Below are positions 37,239-45,866 of a stretch of DNA of 64,000 nucleotides, piece by piece. Both the position numbers and the translations under genes were made by a program. Positions within the stretch are counted from its first letter, which is position 1. Each line of letters opens with the position of its first letter. This DNA is from Caulobacter endophyticus (GTDB taxonomy: Bacteria > Pseudomonadota > Alphaproteobacteria > Caulobacterales > Caulobacteraceae), in assembly GCF_003116815.1 (NCBI RefSeq), contig NZ_QDKQ01000069.1, positions 98,084-162,083 of the forward strand, given 5' to 3'. Under the pieces are notes generated by a model that worked only from the letters and a program-made list of their open reading frames with translations, had not been told where the DNA came from and made no database searches.

Positions 37239-38660
37239 TCATGCGCGCGACGCCAGCGCATCGTCAAGCCGGCCGAGAGACTCCTCCCGTCCCAGGGCCG
37301 CCATGATCTTGTTCAGGTCAGGCGCCTGGGCCCCGCCGGTGAGGATCCCACGCAGCGGCGGACCGAACTTTCCAAAGCCGACGGCCTCGGATTCAGCAAA
37401 CGATTTCAACAGCGCCTCGAGTTCCGCGACGCCCCACACCGGGGCGGCCGCGAGATGTTCACGAAGTCGTGCGAGGCGCGCGACCGTTTCCTCGGAAAGC
37501 TGCTTGGCGGTTTTTTCCTCGAGCGTCAGCGGGCGCACCTTCAGCGCGAAGGCCACGTGCTCGCCCAACTCAAGGATGGTCTTGGCGCCTTCCTTGACCT
37601 GCGGGACGGTCGAAGCGATGCGCGCCTGCGCGTCGGCCGGCAGGTCGGCGCCGGCGGCGGTCAGGGCCTTCAGGGTCAGCGCGGTCAGGCGCGCGTCGTC
37701 GGCCTGGCGCAGGTGCTGGCTGTTGATGAAGTTCAGCTTGGCCCAGTCCAGGCGGGCAGGGGCCTTGACCACGTCCTTGACGTCGAACCACTCGATGGCC
37801 TGGGCGTCGTTGAACACCTCGTCGTCGCCATGGCCCCAGCCCAGGCGCGCCAGGTAGTTGCGCAGGCCCTCGGGGATGTAGCCCATGTCGGCGAACTCGC
37901 CGACGGCCTGGGCGCCGTGGCGCTTGCTGAGCTTGGCGCCGTCCGGGCCGTGAATCAGCGGGATGTGGGCGAAGGACGGCACGTCCCATTCCATCGCCTG
38001 GTAGATCAGGCTTTGGCGGGCGGCGTTGTTCAGGTGGTCGTCGCCGCGAATGACGTGGGTCACGCCCATGTCGTGGTCGTCGACCACCACGGCGAGGTTG
38101 TAGGTCGGCGCGCCGTCGTTGCGCAGCAGCACCAAGTCGTCCAGTTCGATGTTGCGGAAGGTGACCGGGCCCTTGACCATGTCGTCGACCAGGGTCTCGC
38201 CTTCGAGCGGCCCCTTGAAGCGGATGACGTGCGGGGCCGACGGATCGGTCGGCGGCGGGGCGTCGCGCCAGGGCGAGCGGATGGCGCGGCCTTCGGCGCG
38301 GGCCTTCTCGCGGGCGGCTTCCAGCTCTTCCACGGTCATCCAGCAGCGATAGGCGCGGCCCTTGGCCAGCAGCGCCTGCACCACTTCGCGGTGACGGTCG
38401 GCGCGGCTGTATTGGAAGATCGGCTCCTCGTCCGACTTCAGGCCCAGCCAGTCGAGGCCCTCGAAGATCGCGGCCACGGCCGCGTCGGTCGAGCGCTCGC
38501 GATCGGTGTCCTCGACGCGAATAAGGAACTTCCCTCCCGTATGGCGTGCATATAACCAGTTGAACAGCGCCGTACGGGCGCCGCCGATGTGCAGGAAGCC
38601 GGTCGGCGACGGGGCGAAGCGGGTGACGACGCCGCTGGGGGCGGGGGAGGAACTGGACAT
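37239..38660 (-). CDS. gltX: glutamyl-tRNA synthetase
   Basis: A 473-residue class I synthetase starting at MSSSSPAPSG; the open frame extends upstream but lacks synthetase sequence there. The HIGH motif is in RFAPSPTGFLHIGGARTALF (residues ~12–31), and the KMSKS equivalent is KLSKRHGAQ near residue 245. Also visible are RVEDTDRERST and the anticodon-binding helical C-terminal domain. It charges tRNA-Glu, and possibly tRNA-Gln in bacteria that use the amidotransferase route. Divergent from comEC. Confidence 0.96.
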   Translation of the reverse strand: MSSSSPAPSGVVTRFAPSPTGFLHIGGARTALFNWLYARHTGGKFLIRVEDTDRERSTDAAVAAIFEGLDWLGLKSDEEPIFQYSRADRHREVVQALLAKGRAYRCWMTVEELEAAREKARAEGRAIRSPWRDAPPPTDPSAPHVIRFKGPLEGETLVDDMVKGPVTFRNIELDDLVLLRNDGAPTYNLAVVVDDHDMGVTHVIRGDDHLNNAARQSLIYQAMEWDVPSFAHIPLIHGPDGAKLSKRHGAQAVGEFADMGYIPEGLRNYLARLGWGHGDDEVFNDAQAIEWFDVKDVVKAPARLDWAKLNFINSQHLRQADDARLTALTLKALTAAGADLPADAQARIASTVPQVKEGAKTILELGEHVAFALKVRPLTLEEKTAKQLSEETVARLARLREHLAAAPVWGVAELEALLKSFAESEAVGFGKFGPPLRGILTGGAQAPDLNKIMAALGREESLGRLDDALASRA

Positions 38661-38838
38661 AGGCTTCGAAGCTGACGGTCTGGAGGCCGCGGGCGCGGCG
38701 GGAGGCTCGGCGGCTGCGCGCGACGCAGTCGCGGGCCGTTGGGCGGCGCGTCTTAGCACGGCCGTTCGAAGGTGTCCTAGTCCCGCGACCTTTGTCACAC
38801 AACTGATCGACGAGGCGCGGCTCAACGCCGCCCGATGG

Positions 38839-40899
38839 ATGCTGTGGAGCCCGGTGGCCTTCGCCCTGGGCGCTGCGGCCTATCTGGAGCTGAAGGTCGA
38901 ACCCAACTGGTCGCTGCTGGCCCTCGTGGCCCTGGCGCTGGGCGTCCTGGCGTTATGGAGCCGGGGTTGGCGGCGCTGGAGCGGCCTGGCCGTGCCGCTG
39001 ACGCTGGCGGCGTTCGCGGCGGCGGGCGCCCTGGCGGGCAAGGTCCGCTGCGATCGCGTCGCCGCGCCGGTGATGCCCGTCGAGCGCGGCGTTCGCGTGG
39101 TCGACGGATTCGTCGTCGACGTGGTCTCGCCGGGCGCGGCCGGTCCGCGCCTGCTGATCGCGCCGGTCTCCATCTCCCGCCTGCCGCCGGGCATCACGCC
39201 GACCCGCATCCGCGTCAGCCTGCCGGAGGGCGCGACCGCGCCGCCGCCAGGTTCGGCGCTGCGCCTGAAGGCCATGCTGTCGCCGCCGCCGCCGCCCGCC
39301 GCGCCTGGATCGCACGACTTCGCCCGCGACGCCTGGTTCAACGGCATAGGCGGCGTCGGCTTCACGGTCGGCGAGATCGAGGACGCCGCCCTCGATCCGC
39401 CGCCCTGGCGGCTGCGGTTGGCGATGGCTGTCAACGCCATGCGCTGGGACCTGGCCTCCCGCATCGTCGAGCGCCTGGGTCCCGACAGCGGCGGTATAGC
39501 CGCGGCCATGGTCACCGGCCACGAGGCCTGGATCACGCCTGAACAGACCGAGGCCATGCGCGCCTCGGGCCTGGCCCACATCCTCTCGATCTCCGGCCTG
39601 CACATGGCCATCGTCGGCGGCTTCGTGTTCGCGGCCGTGCGGTTGCTGGTCGCCGCCTGGCCGTGGGCCGCCCTGCGGTTTCCGGGCAAGAAGATCGCCG
39701 CCCTGGCCGGTCTCGCCGCCGTCGGGGCCTATCTGGTCGTCTCCGGCGCGCCGCCGCCGGCCCTGCGCGCGGCGATCACGGCGGGCGTGGCGTTCCTGGC
39801 CATCCTCGCCGACCGCCAAGCCGTCAGCCTGCACGGACTGGCGCTGGGGGCGCTGATCATCCTCCTGGCCCAGCCGGAGCAGGCGGGCGCGGCCGGCTTC
39901 CAGATGTCGTTCGCCGCCACCGCCGCCCTGGTGGCCCTCGCCGAGGCCTGGCCGCGTCAGCCGCGCGAGATCTCCGTGCCCTGGCCGATCCGCTTCGCGC
40001 AAGGCGCCATGGCGTGGCTGGCCATCAGCGTCGGCGCCAGCTTCGTGGCGGGCCTGGCCACCGGTCCCTTCGCCATGCAGCACTTCAACCGCGTGGCCGT
40101 CTGGGGCCTTCCGGCCAACCTGGTGGTCTCGCCGCTGTCGTCCTTCGTGATCATGCCGTTCCTGGCCGTGGGGGCTGCCCTTGAGCCGCTGGGCCTGGGC
40201 GGTCCGTTCCTGGCGATCGCCGGCTGGGGCATCGACGCCATGACCGCCGTCGCCCGCTGGTTCGCCAGCGCTCACGGCGCACAGCAGACGGTGGCCAGCG
40301 GCCCGGGCTTCACCCTCGTGTTGTCGTTCCTGGGGATCATGCTGCTGTGCCTGTGGAAGGGCCGCCTGCGCTGGCTGGGCGTCCCGCTGTTCCTGGCCGT
40401 GGCCCTGTGGCCGCGCCCGGCGCCGCCCGACCTGTGGGTCGCCGCCGATGGGACCACGGCCGTCGCCCGGCGAGGCGGGCAGGCGGTGCTGCTGCGTCCC
40501 GACGCACGCCGCTTCGGGGCCGAGCTCTGGGTCCGCCGTCGCGGTCTTGCGCCCGTCGACGGCAAGGACTTCGTCTGCGACCGCGCCTCCTGCCGTCCCG
40601 CAGCCTCCGCTCCCGTCGCCGTCAGCCTGTCCTGGACCCGCCGCGCGCCGCGCTTTGAAGCGCTGCAGGGCCTCTGCGCCGGGGCCGAGGTCGTGGTCCT
40701 GCGCGGCGCCAGGCCCGCCGTCCTGCCGCCCGCCTGCCGCGACGCCGTCGTGCTTGCGGGCGAGGATTTCGCCGCCGGCGGCGCGGCCGAGCTCTGGCGC
40801 CGGCGCGACGGCTGGTGGATCGTCTGGACCACGCCCGGCCGCGGAGTCCGCCCGTGGACGCAGGCTGCTGACACGAATGCGCAAGAACCGGGCGGATGA
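38839..40899 (+). CDS. comEC: ComEC/Rec2 family competence protein
   Basis: The first in-frame ATG after gltX is 38839 (MLWSPVAFALG); no GTG or TTG alternative is seen, so the start is tentative. The 686-residue membrane protein has N-terminal membrane segments, a DUF4131-like soluble part (residues 70–190) and the Competence domain with LAHILSISGLHMAIVGGFVF and GAPPPALRAAITAGVAFLA. A C-terminal soluble region of ~120 residues shows no HxHxDH, so the beta-lactamase-like nuclease motif is lacking. ComEC forms the inner-membrane channel for incoming single-stranded DNA in natural transformation. Confidence 0.88.
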   Translation: MLWSPVAFALGAAAYLELKVEPNWSLLALVALALGVLALWSRGWRRWSGLAVPLTLAAFAAAGALAGKVRCDRVAAPVMPVERGVRVVDGFVVDVVSPGAAGPRLLIAPVSISRLPPGITPTRIRVSLPEGATAPPPGSALRLKAMLSPPPPPAAPGSHDFARDAWFNGIGGVGFTVGEIEDAALDPPPWRLRLAMAVNAMRWDLASRIVERLGPDSGGIAAAMVTGHEAWITPEQTEAMRASGLAHILSISGLHMAIVGGFVFAAVRLLVAAWPWAALRFPGKKIAALAGLAAVGAYLVVSGAPPPALRAAITAGVAFLAILADRQAVSLHGLALGALIILLAQPEQAGAAGFQMSFAATAALVALAEAWPRQPREISVPWPIRFAQGAMAWLAISVGASFVAGLATGPFAMQHFNRVAVWGLPANLVVSPLSSFVIMPFLAVGAALEPLGLGGPFLAIAGWGIDAMTAVARWFASAHGAQQTVASGPGFTLVLSFLGIMLLCLWKGRLRWLGVPLFLAVALWPRPAPPDLWVAADGTTAVARRGGQAVLLRPDARRFGAELWVRRRGLAPVDGKDFVCDRASCRPAASAPVAVSLSWTRRAPRFEALQGLCAGAEVVVLRGARPAVLPPACRDAVVLAGEDFAAGGAAELWRRRDGWWIVWTTPGRGVRPWTQAADTNAQEPGG

Positions 40900-40951
40900 T
40901 CGCGCTCCGCCGCTGCTAAGCCCGGCGACGATTCGTCTGGAGAGCCTATCG

Positions 40952-41701
40952 ATGACCGACCGCACGCCCTTCGCCGCTCGCCGCGCCGCCTTCCAGGCCC
41001 TGCACCGGGACGGCTTCTTCGTGCTGCCCAACCCTTGGGACGCCGGCGGCGCGGTCCGCCTGCAGAAGCTCGGCTTCAAGGCCCTGGCCTCGACCAGCGC
41101 CGGCATGGCCTGGTCCTGGGGGCGGGCCGACGGCGAGGTGGCGATCGACGAGGTGCTGGACCACCTGCGCCTGCTGGTCGCCGCCACCGACCTGCCGGTC
41201 AACGCCGACTTCGAGGCCGGCTTCGCCAATGACGCCGAAGGCGTGGCCGCCAATGTCGCCCGCGCGGTCGAGACCGGCGTCGCGGGCCTTTCCATCGAGG
41301 ACCGCGTCGGCAAGGACCTCTACGACCTCGACACCGCCGTCCAGCGCCTGGCCGCCGCCCGCGCGGCCATCGACGCCTCGGGCCAGGACGTCATGCTGGT
41401 CGGCCGCACGGAGGGCTTCCTGATCGGGCGCGACGACCTGGCGCCGACCATCGAGCGTCTCGTGGCCTATTCGGAAGCCGGCGCCGACTGCCTCTACGCG
41501 CCGGGCGTGACCCGGTACGACGACGTCGCCGCCATCGTCGCGGCCGTGGCGCCCAAGCCGGTCAACGTGCTGCTTTGGGGGCCGGACATGAAGATCGCCG
41601 ACCTGCCGGGCCTGGGCGTGCGCCGCGCCAGCACCGGAGCGGCGCTGGCCGCGGCCGCCTGGGCAGGCTTCGAGGCGGCGGCCAGGGATCTGATCCTCTA
41701 G
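40952..41701 (+). CDS. isocitrate lyase/PEP mutase family protein
   Basis: ATG 40952 with GGAGAG upstream. The 249-residue TIM-barrel protein has FVLPNPWDAGGAVRL near the N-terminus, the metal/substrate loop NADFEAGFA (residues ~87–95, replacing the usual D-x-D/GYG), GVAGLSIEDRVG and VMLVGRTEGFL. It belongs to the PEP mutase/isocitrate lyase superfamily of C–C and C–P lyases, in the small bacterial subgroup close to 2-methylisocitrate lyase/oxaloacetase-like proteins. The substrate is not evident. Its 3′ end overlaps the convergent GH43 gene by 4 bp. Confidence 0.85.
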   Translation: MTDRTPFAARRAAFQALHRDGFFVLPNPWDAGGAVRLQKLGFKALASTSAGMAWSWGRADGEVAIDEVLDHLRLLVAATDLPVNADFEAGFANDAEGVAANVARAVETGVAGLSIEDRVGKDLYDLDTAVQRLAAARAAIDASGQDVMLVGRTEGFLIGRDDLAPTIERLVAYSEAGADCLYAPGVTRYDDVAAIVAAVAPKPVNVLLWGPDMKIADLPGLGVRRASTGAALAAAAWAGFEAAARDLIL

Positions 41702-42630
41702 GGAACGGGCGGCCGCTCGATCGGCAGGATCGCGCCGTCCGGGCCATAGCTCAGCGGCGCCAGCGTGATCGAGCGGCGATGGTCGCCGCCGCCGGGCAAC
41801 AGCTTGTCGTGGTAGAAGAACCACCAACGGCCGTCGCGTTCGATGATGGCCTGGTGGTTGGTCGAGATCGGCAGGTAGTCGAGGATCACGCCGCGATAGG
41901 CGTAGGGTCCCATCGGCGATTTGCCGGTGGCGTAGACGATCTGGCCCGGCCAGCCTGTCGAGAAGCTGAAATAGTAGAGCCCGCCGCGCTTATGCAGGAA
42001 CGGCGCCTCGCCGTACTTCTTCTTCGGGTCATCCGCCGGATAGCCGGTGACCACGAGGTTCTCGATCGGCCCGGCCAGCGAGGCCATGTCGGCCCCCAGC
42101 CGCACGATCTTTGGAACCCGCGTGCCGAACAGCATGTAGGCTTGGCCGTCGTCGTCGATCAGCACCTGCGGGTCGATCGGCTCGTCGCCGGCGTTGGCGT
42201 CGCGGGCCTTGTCGACCAGTGGCGCGCCGATAGCGTCCCTGAACGGACCCTCGGGCCGGTCGGCCACGGCCACGCCGATCTTGTCGCCGCCGACCGGGGC
42301 GTAGAAATAGTACCTGCCGCCATGCTCGACCGCGCCCGGCGCCCAGGCCTTGGCGTCGGGTCTCGCCCATTTGAACACGGTCACGTCCAGGAACGCGCCG
42401 TCGTCGCTCCAGGTCTTCAGGTCCCTGGAGCTGTAGAGCCGCCAGGACGTCGAGTCCCAGTACTTGCCCGAGTTCGAGGCGTCGTCGGTGGCGTAGACAT
42501 AGACCTTGTCGCCGAACACGTGCGGCGAGGGATCGGCGCTGAACCGCTGGGTGATCGGCTGGGCGGAGGCGCTCAGGCCGAGCGAGAGGCCGATCGCCAG
42601 GCCAAGGGCTGCGACGGTTGCGTGGGACAT
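41698..42630 (-). CDS. secreted glycoside hydrolase family 43
   Basis: Start ATG 42630, preceded by AGGAG, gives a clean signal peptide (VAALGLAIGLSLGLSASA); the frame extends 54 bp further but without a ribosome site. The 310-residue five-bladed propeller enzyme has catalytic Asp in FSADPSPHVFGDKVYVYA, pKa-modulating Asp in EPIDPQVLIDDDGQAYMLFG and general acid Glu in YGEAPFLHKRGG. Members act on arabinan, xylan or galactan side chains, in line with plant-polymer use by Caulobacter-type bacteria. Confidence 0.88.
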   Translation of the reverse strand: MSHATVAALGLAIGLSLGLSASAQPITQRFSADPSPHVFGDKVYVYATDDASNSGKYWDSTSWRLYSSRDLKTWSDDGAFLDVTVFKWARPDAKAWAPGAVEHGGRYYFYAPVGGDKIGVAVADRPEGPFRDAIGAPLVDKARDANAGDEPIDPQVLIDDDGQAYMLFGTRVPKIVRLGADMASLAGPIENLVVTGYPADDPKKKYGEAPFLHKRGGLYYFSFSTGWPGQIVYATGKSPMGPYAYRGVILDYLPISTNHQAIIERDGRWWFFYHDKLLPGGGDHRRSITLAPLSYGPDGAILPIERPPVP

Positions 42631-42787
42631 GCGAGCTCCTCCGACCGGCCGATGGCGCGGCGCGTCTTCCACGACGCGCCGCACGGCCTTGGGCCTGGAG
42701 TAGCAGCTTCGATTAACTCAGACAAATACGTGTTCAGGCCCTGTGCACCCCGTCAGGGTCCTTGAGGCCTGCCCTAGACACAAGAAG

Positions 42788-42814
42788 GGCGCGGGCGTCT
42801 TTCGACACCCACGC
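42788..42814 (-). terminator. probable lexA terminator hairpin
   Basis: On the minus strand GGGTGTC-GAAA-GACGCCC forms a stable tetraloop hairpin (one G–T pair) about 35 bp after the lexA stop, followed by GCGCCCTTCTTGTG. Weak T-run. Confidence 0.55.
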
Positions 42815-42844
42815 CCACTCATCCTGCCGGCCGGTCGGCCGCCG

Positions 42845-43552
42845 TCAGTGATAGCGACGGATCAGGCCCACCAGCTTGCCCTGCACCTCGACCTGGTCGG
42901 GACCGAAGATGCGGGTCTCGTACTTGGGGTTGGCGGCTTCCAGGGCGATCGAGCCGCCCTTCTTGCGCAGGCGCTTGAGCGTGGCTTCCTCGCCGACCAA
43001 AGCAACGACGATCTCGCCGCTGTTGGCCGTGTCGCCCTTGCGGATGATCACATAGTCGCCGTCGAGGATGCCGGCCTCGATCATCGAGTCGCCCTGCACC
43101 TCGAGAACATAGTGCTCGCCGCCGCCCAGCATGGTCTCGGGCACCGGCAGGCGGTCGCGCTCGTGCTGGATGGCGTCGATCGGCGTACCGGCGGCGATGC
43201 GACCCAGAATCGGCAGCTCGCGGCTGGTGTCGGGCATCGGCGGAAGCGGGGCAGGGGCCGACGGGGCGGGGCCGCCGCCTTCCAGCACCTGCGGGCGGAA
43301 GGCACCTCGGCCCTTGGGCGGAGCGGCCGTGGTCGCCTGCTGCGGCAGCTTCACCACCTCCAGCGCCCGGGCCCGATGGGCCAGACGGCGGATGAAGCCG
43401 CGCTCCTCCAGCGCCGTGATCAGCCGGTGGATGCCCGACTTCGACGCCAGGTCCAGGGCCTCCTTCATCTCGTCGAAGGAGGGGGAGACGCCGGTCTCCT
43501 TGATCCGTTCGTGGATGAACATCAGCAGCTCGTGCTGCTTGCGGGTGAGCAT
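42845..43552 (-). CDS. lexA: LexA repressor
   Basis: A 235-residue SOS repressor. The N-terminal winged helix (MLTRKQHELLMFIHERI, SPSFDEMKEALDLASKSGIH) is followed by an unusually long Ala/Pro linker (residues ~70–110), as in other alphaproteobacteria. The Ala121–Gly122 cleavage site lies in RIAAGTPID, and the catalytic dyad is Ser156 (GDSM) and Lys193 (ATLKR). It represses DNA-repair genes and autocleaves when RecA filaments form. Autoregulation is supported by a consensus box 46 bp upstream. Confidence 0.96.
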   Translation of the reverse strand: MLTRKQHELLMFIHERIKETGVSPSFDEMKEALDLASKSGIHRLITALEERGFIRRLAHRARALEVVKLPQQATTAAPPKGRGAFRPQVLEGGGPAPSAPAPLPPMPDTSRELPILGRIAAGTPIDAIQHERDRLPVPETMLGGGEHYVLEVQGDSMIEAGILDGDYVIIRKGDTANSGEIVVALVGEEATLKRLRKKGGSIALEAANPKYETRIFGPDQVEVQGKLVGLIRRYH

Positions 43553-43598
43553 GACGGCCTCGCAAGTCGTCGCGGAACAAACCGCAAACCTTTCGAAT

Positions 43599-43613
43599 GT
43601 TCTCTAGGTGTTC
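43599..43613. promoter_or_regulatory. LexA (SOS) box GTTC-N7-GTTC
   Basis: GTTCTCTAGGTGTTC is an exact match to the alphaproteobacterial direct-repeat SOS operator GTTC-N7-GTTC. It lies 46 bp ahead of the lexA ATG, where autorepression is expected. Confidence 0.88.
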
Positions 43614-43858
43614 TTGGTTAAGGTCAAGTGAATTGCAGCGACCAGCGTTCTTTGAAATCTCGGCGGGACGTAATTTCAGGAACCAGCGCCTAAGTGGCTG
43701 ATTTCACGTCGTTTGGCCGTGCTGTCCTGAAGCGCGCGCGAGCGACGAACGCGCCGGCGCGAGCGCGGATTTTCCGTGAACGGTGCGATCGGCCCTTGGC
43801 CTCCAGCGGCTGAAGTCCGCCCGGGAAAGCGCCGATTCCCGTGCGCAGGCGGCCGATT
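43614..43858. other. intergenic region, no gene recognised
   Basis: Between the lexA operator and the signal peptidase remnant. Codon pattern does not support the short open frames here. In related genomes moa/moe genes are often found near lexA and trpC (recollection, not checked), so genes may have been lost at this spot. Confidence 0.4.
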
Positions 43859-43996
43859 CTAGAGGCGCTGGAACGGCCGATTCCATCGCATGCCGGCGCC
43901 CGCCCTCCACGAGAACAGCACCAGTTCGGCGCGGCCGACCAGATTCTCGAACGATATGAAGCCCATGCCGTACTGGGCCGGCAGGTCGGCCTCCAT
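43859..43996 (-). pseudogene. C-terminal remnant resembling signal peptidase I
   Basis: An in-frame stretch ending at 43859 encodes AQYGMGFISFENLVGRAELV followed by LFSWRAG and a short basic tail. GxGFxxxENLVGRAExxxFS is the C-terminal signature of type I signal peptidase (LepB), where it follows the DSR box. The nearest ATG (43996) gives only 45 residues, and the catalytic Ser and Lys regions are absent, because trpC ends at 44038. This is best read as the leftover 3′ end of a lepB paralogue, placed between trpC and lexA. Family call is by motif memory. Confidence 0.45.
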
Positions 43997-44037
43997 GGCC
44001 GTGTTCCAGGCGCAGCGGGCAGGCCGGCCGGGTGCGG

Positions 44038-44826
44038 TTACCCGATCAGTTCGCGCGTCGCCGCCGTCACGTCGGCCTGGCGCATAAGGCTTTCGCCCAC
44101 CAGCATCGCCTTGGCGCCGGTCGCCTCCATCCGCACCACGTCGGCGTGGGTGAAAAGGCCGCTTTCGGTGACCAGAAGCGAGCCCTCCGGCGCCAGCTTC
44201 GACAGGCGCTCGGTGACGGCGAGGTCGACGACGAAGCTCTTGAGGTCGCGGTTGTTGACCCCGAACAGCGTCGCGCCCAACTTGCCGGCGCGCTCGGTCT
44301 CGGCCTCGTCGTGCACCTCGACCAGGGCGTCCATGCCAAGGCGCTGCGCCTCGGCCATCAGCTCGGCGGCAAGCGTATCGTCGATCATCGCCAGGATCAC
44401 CAGGATGGCGTCGGCGCCCAGGGCGCGGCTTTCGGCCACCTGCCAGGGATCGACCAGGAAATCCTTGCGGATGCAGGGCAGGGCGGTCGCCGCCCGGGCG
44501 GCCACGAGGTACTCGTCGGCGCCCTGGAAGCTCGGACCATCCGTCAGCACGGAAAGACAGGCCGCGCCGCCAGCCTCATAGGCTTTCGCGAGCGCCGGCG
44601 GATCGAAATCAGCGCGGATCAGGCCCTTCGAAGGCGAGGCCTTCTTGATCTCGGCGATCAGGGAGAGCTTGCCCGGCGCATGCCTGGCCTCAAGCGCGGC
44701 CTTGAAGCCGCGCGGGGCCGAAGCGGTCTTGGCGGCGGCCTCGACCTGGCCTTGCGAGCGCGCGGCCTTTCGGCCGGCGACGTCTTCGCGCTTGTAGTCG
44801 GCGATCTTGGCGAGAATGTCGGTCAT
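44038..44826 (-). CDS. trpC: indole-3-glycerol phosphate synthase
   Basis: A 262-residue TIM barrel with LSLIAEIKKASPSKGLIRAD (catalytic Lys), IRKDFLVDPWQV, LVEVHDEAE, GVNNRDLKSF and LVTESGLFTHADV. It closes the indole ring in tryptophan synthesis, converting CdRP to indole-glycerol phosphate. ATG overlaps the trpD stop by 4 bp (ATGA); it is the last gene of the trpGDC operon. Confidence 0.96.
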   Translation of the reverse strand: MTDILAKIADYKREDVAGRKAARSQGQVEAAAKTASAPRGFKAALEARHAPGKLSLIAEIKKASPSKGLIRADFDPPALAKAYEAGGAACLSVLTDGPSFQGADEYLVAARAATALPCIRKDFLVDPWQVAESRALGADAILVILAMIDDTLAAELMAEAQRLGMDALVEVHDEAETERAGKLGATLFGVNNRDLKSFVVDLAVTERLSKLAPEGSLLVTESGLFTHADVVRMEATGAKAMLVGESLMRQADVTAATRELIG

Positions 44827-45851
44827 GCGGGCAGGGCCTGGGCGTTGGTGGCGGCCACGAGGCCGGCGAGGGCGGCCTTGGCGCGGCCGTCGTCGAGCAC
44901 GGCGCCGGCCAGTTCCACGCCTTCGCGCAGGGTCTCGACCTTGTCGGCCACCAGGAAGGCGGCGGCGGCGTTGAGCAGCACGATATCGCGATAGGGGCCG
45001 GTCTCGCCGTCGAGCAGACGGGTCAGGGCCGCGGCGTTGAAGGCGGGATCGCCGCCGGTGATCTCGGCCAGCGAGGCGCGCTGCAGGCCCACGGCTTCCG
45101 GCGTGATGGTGAAGAGGCGCATCGCCCCCTCGCGCCATTCGGCCACCTCGGTCTCGCCGGTGATGGTCAGCTCGTCCATGCCGCCGCCGTGCACCGACCA
45201 GGCGCGCTCGGCGCCCAGGGCTCCCAAGGCCCGGGCGATCGGCTCGACGAAGCGCGGAGCCGAGACGCCCACCACCTGGCGCCTGGCGCCGGCCGGATTG
45301 GTCAGCGGGCCCAGCAGGTTGAAGATGGTGCGAAAGCCCAGCTGCTGGCGGATCGGCGCCACGTGCTTCATCGCCCCGTGGTGCGACTGGGCGAACAGGA
45401 AGCAGATGCCGGCGCTGTCGAGCGCGGCGCGCTGCTGGGTCAGGCTGGCGTCGATGTTCACGCCCAGGGCCGCCAGCACGTCGGCGGTGCCAGACTTGGA
45501 GGTCACCGCGCGGTTGCCGTGCTTGGCCACCTTCAGCCCGCCGCCGGCGGCCACGAAGCCGACTGCGGTCGAGATGTTCAGGGTGTGGAGGCCGTCGCCG
45601 CCGGTGCCGCAGACGTCGACCACGTCGTACGGGTGCTCCAGGTGCACGGCGGCGCGGCGCATGGCGCGGGCGCAGGCGGCGATCTCGCCCACGGTCTCGC
45701 CGCGCAGGCGCATGGCGGTCACCGCTGCGGCCACCTGGGCCGGGGTCGGCTCGCCGCGCAGGCAGGCGCTGAAGAAGACCTCGGCGTCGTCTTCGGAAAG
45801 GGTCTGGCCGTCGGCCAGCTTGGCCAGCAGCGGCTTGAAAGCGTCGGACAT
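44823..45851 (-). CDS. trpD: anthranilate phosphoribosyltransferase
   Basis: A 342-residue enzyme of nucleoside phosphorylase type III fold. The PRPP-binding VDVCGTGGDGLHTLNIS, KHGNRAVTSKSGTADVL and QSHHGAMKHVAPIRQQLGFR segments are present. It joins anthranilate to PRPP. It lies 15 bp after trpG and overlaps trpC. Confidence 0.97.
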   Translation of the reverse strand: MSDAFKPLLAKLADGQTLSEDDAEVFFSACLRGEPTPAQVAAAVTAMRLRGETVGEIAACARAMRRAAVHLEHPYDVVDVCGTGGDGLHTLNISTAVGFVAAGGGLKVAKHGNRAVTSKSGTADVLAALGVNIDASLTQQRAALDSAGICFLFAQSHHGAMKHVAPIRQQLGFRTIFNLLGPLTNPAGARRQVVGVSAPRFVEPIARALGALGAERAWSVHGGGMDELTITGETEVAEWREGAMRLFTITPEAVGLQRASLAEITGGDPAFNAAALTRLLDGETGPYRDIVLLNAAAAFLVADKVETLREGVELAGAVLDDGRAKAALAGLVAATNAQALPA

Positions 45852-45866
45852 GTCTTTGGTCTCGCC

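Noticed and set aside
38506..38838. N-terminal extension of comEC from an earlier ATG at 38506
   Set aside because: It would overlap gltX coding sequence by over 150 bp and the added residues look like antisense shadow.
43615..43632. TTAA-N7-TGAA as a CtrA site near lexA
   Set aside because: One half-site deviates from TTAA and there is no supporting context.
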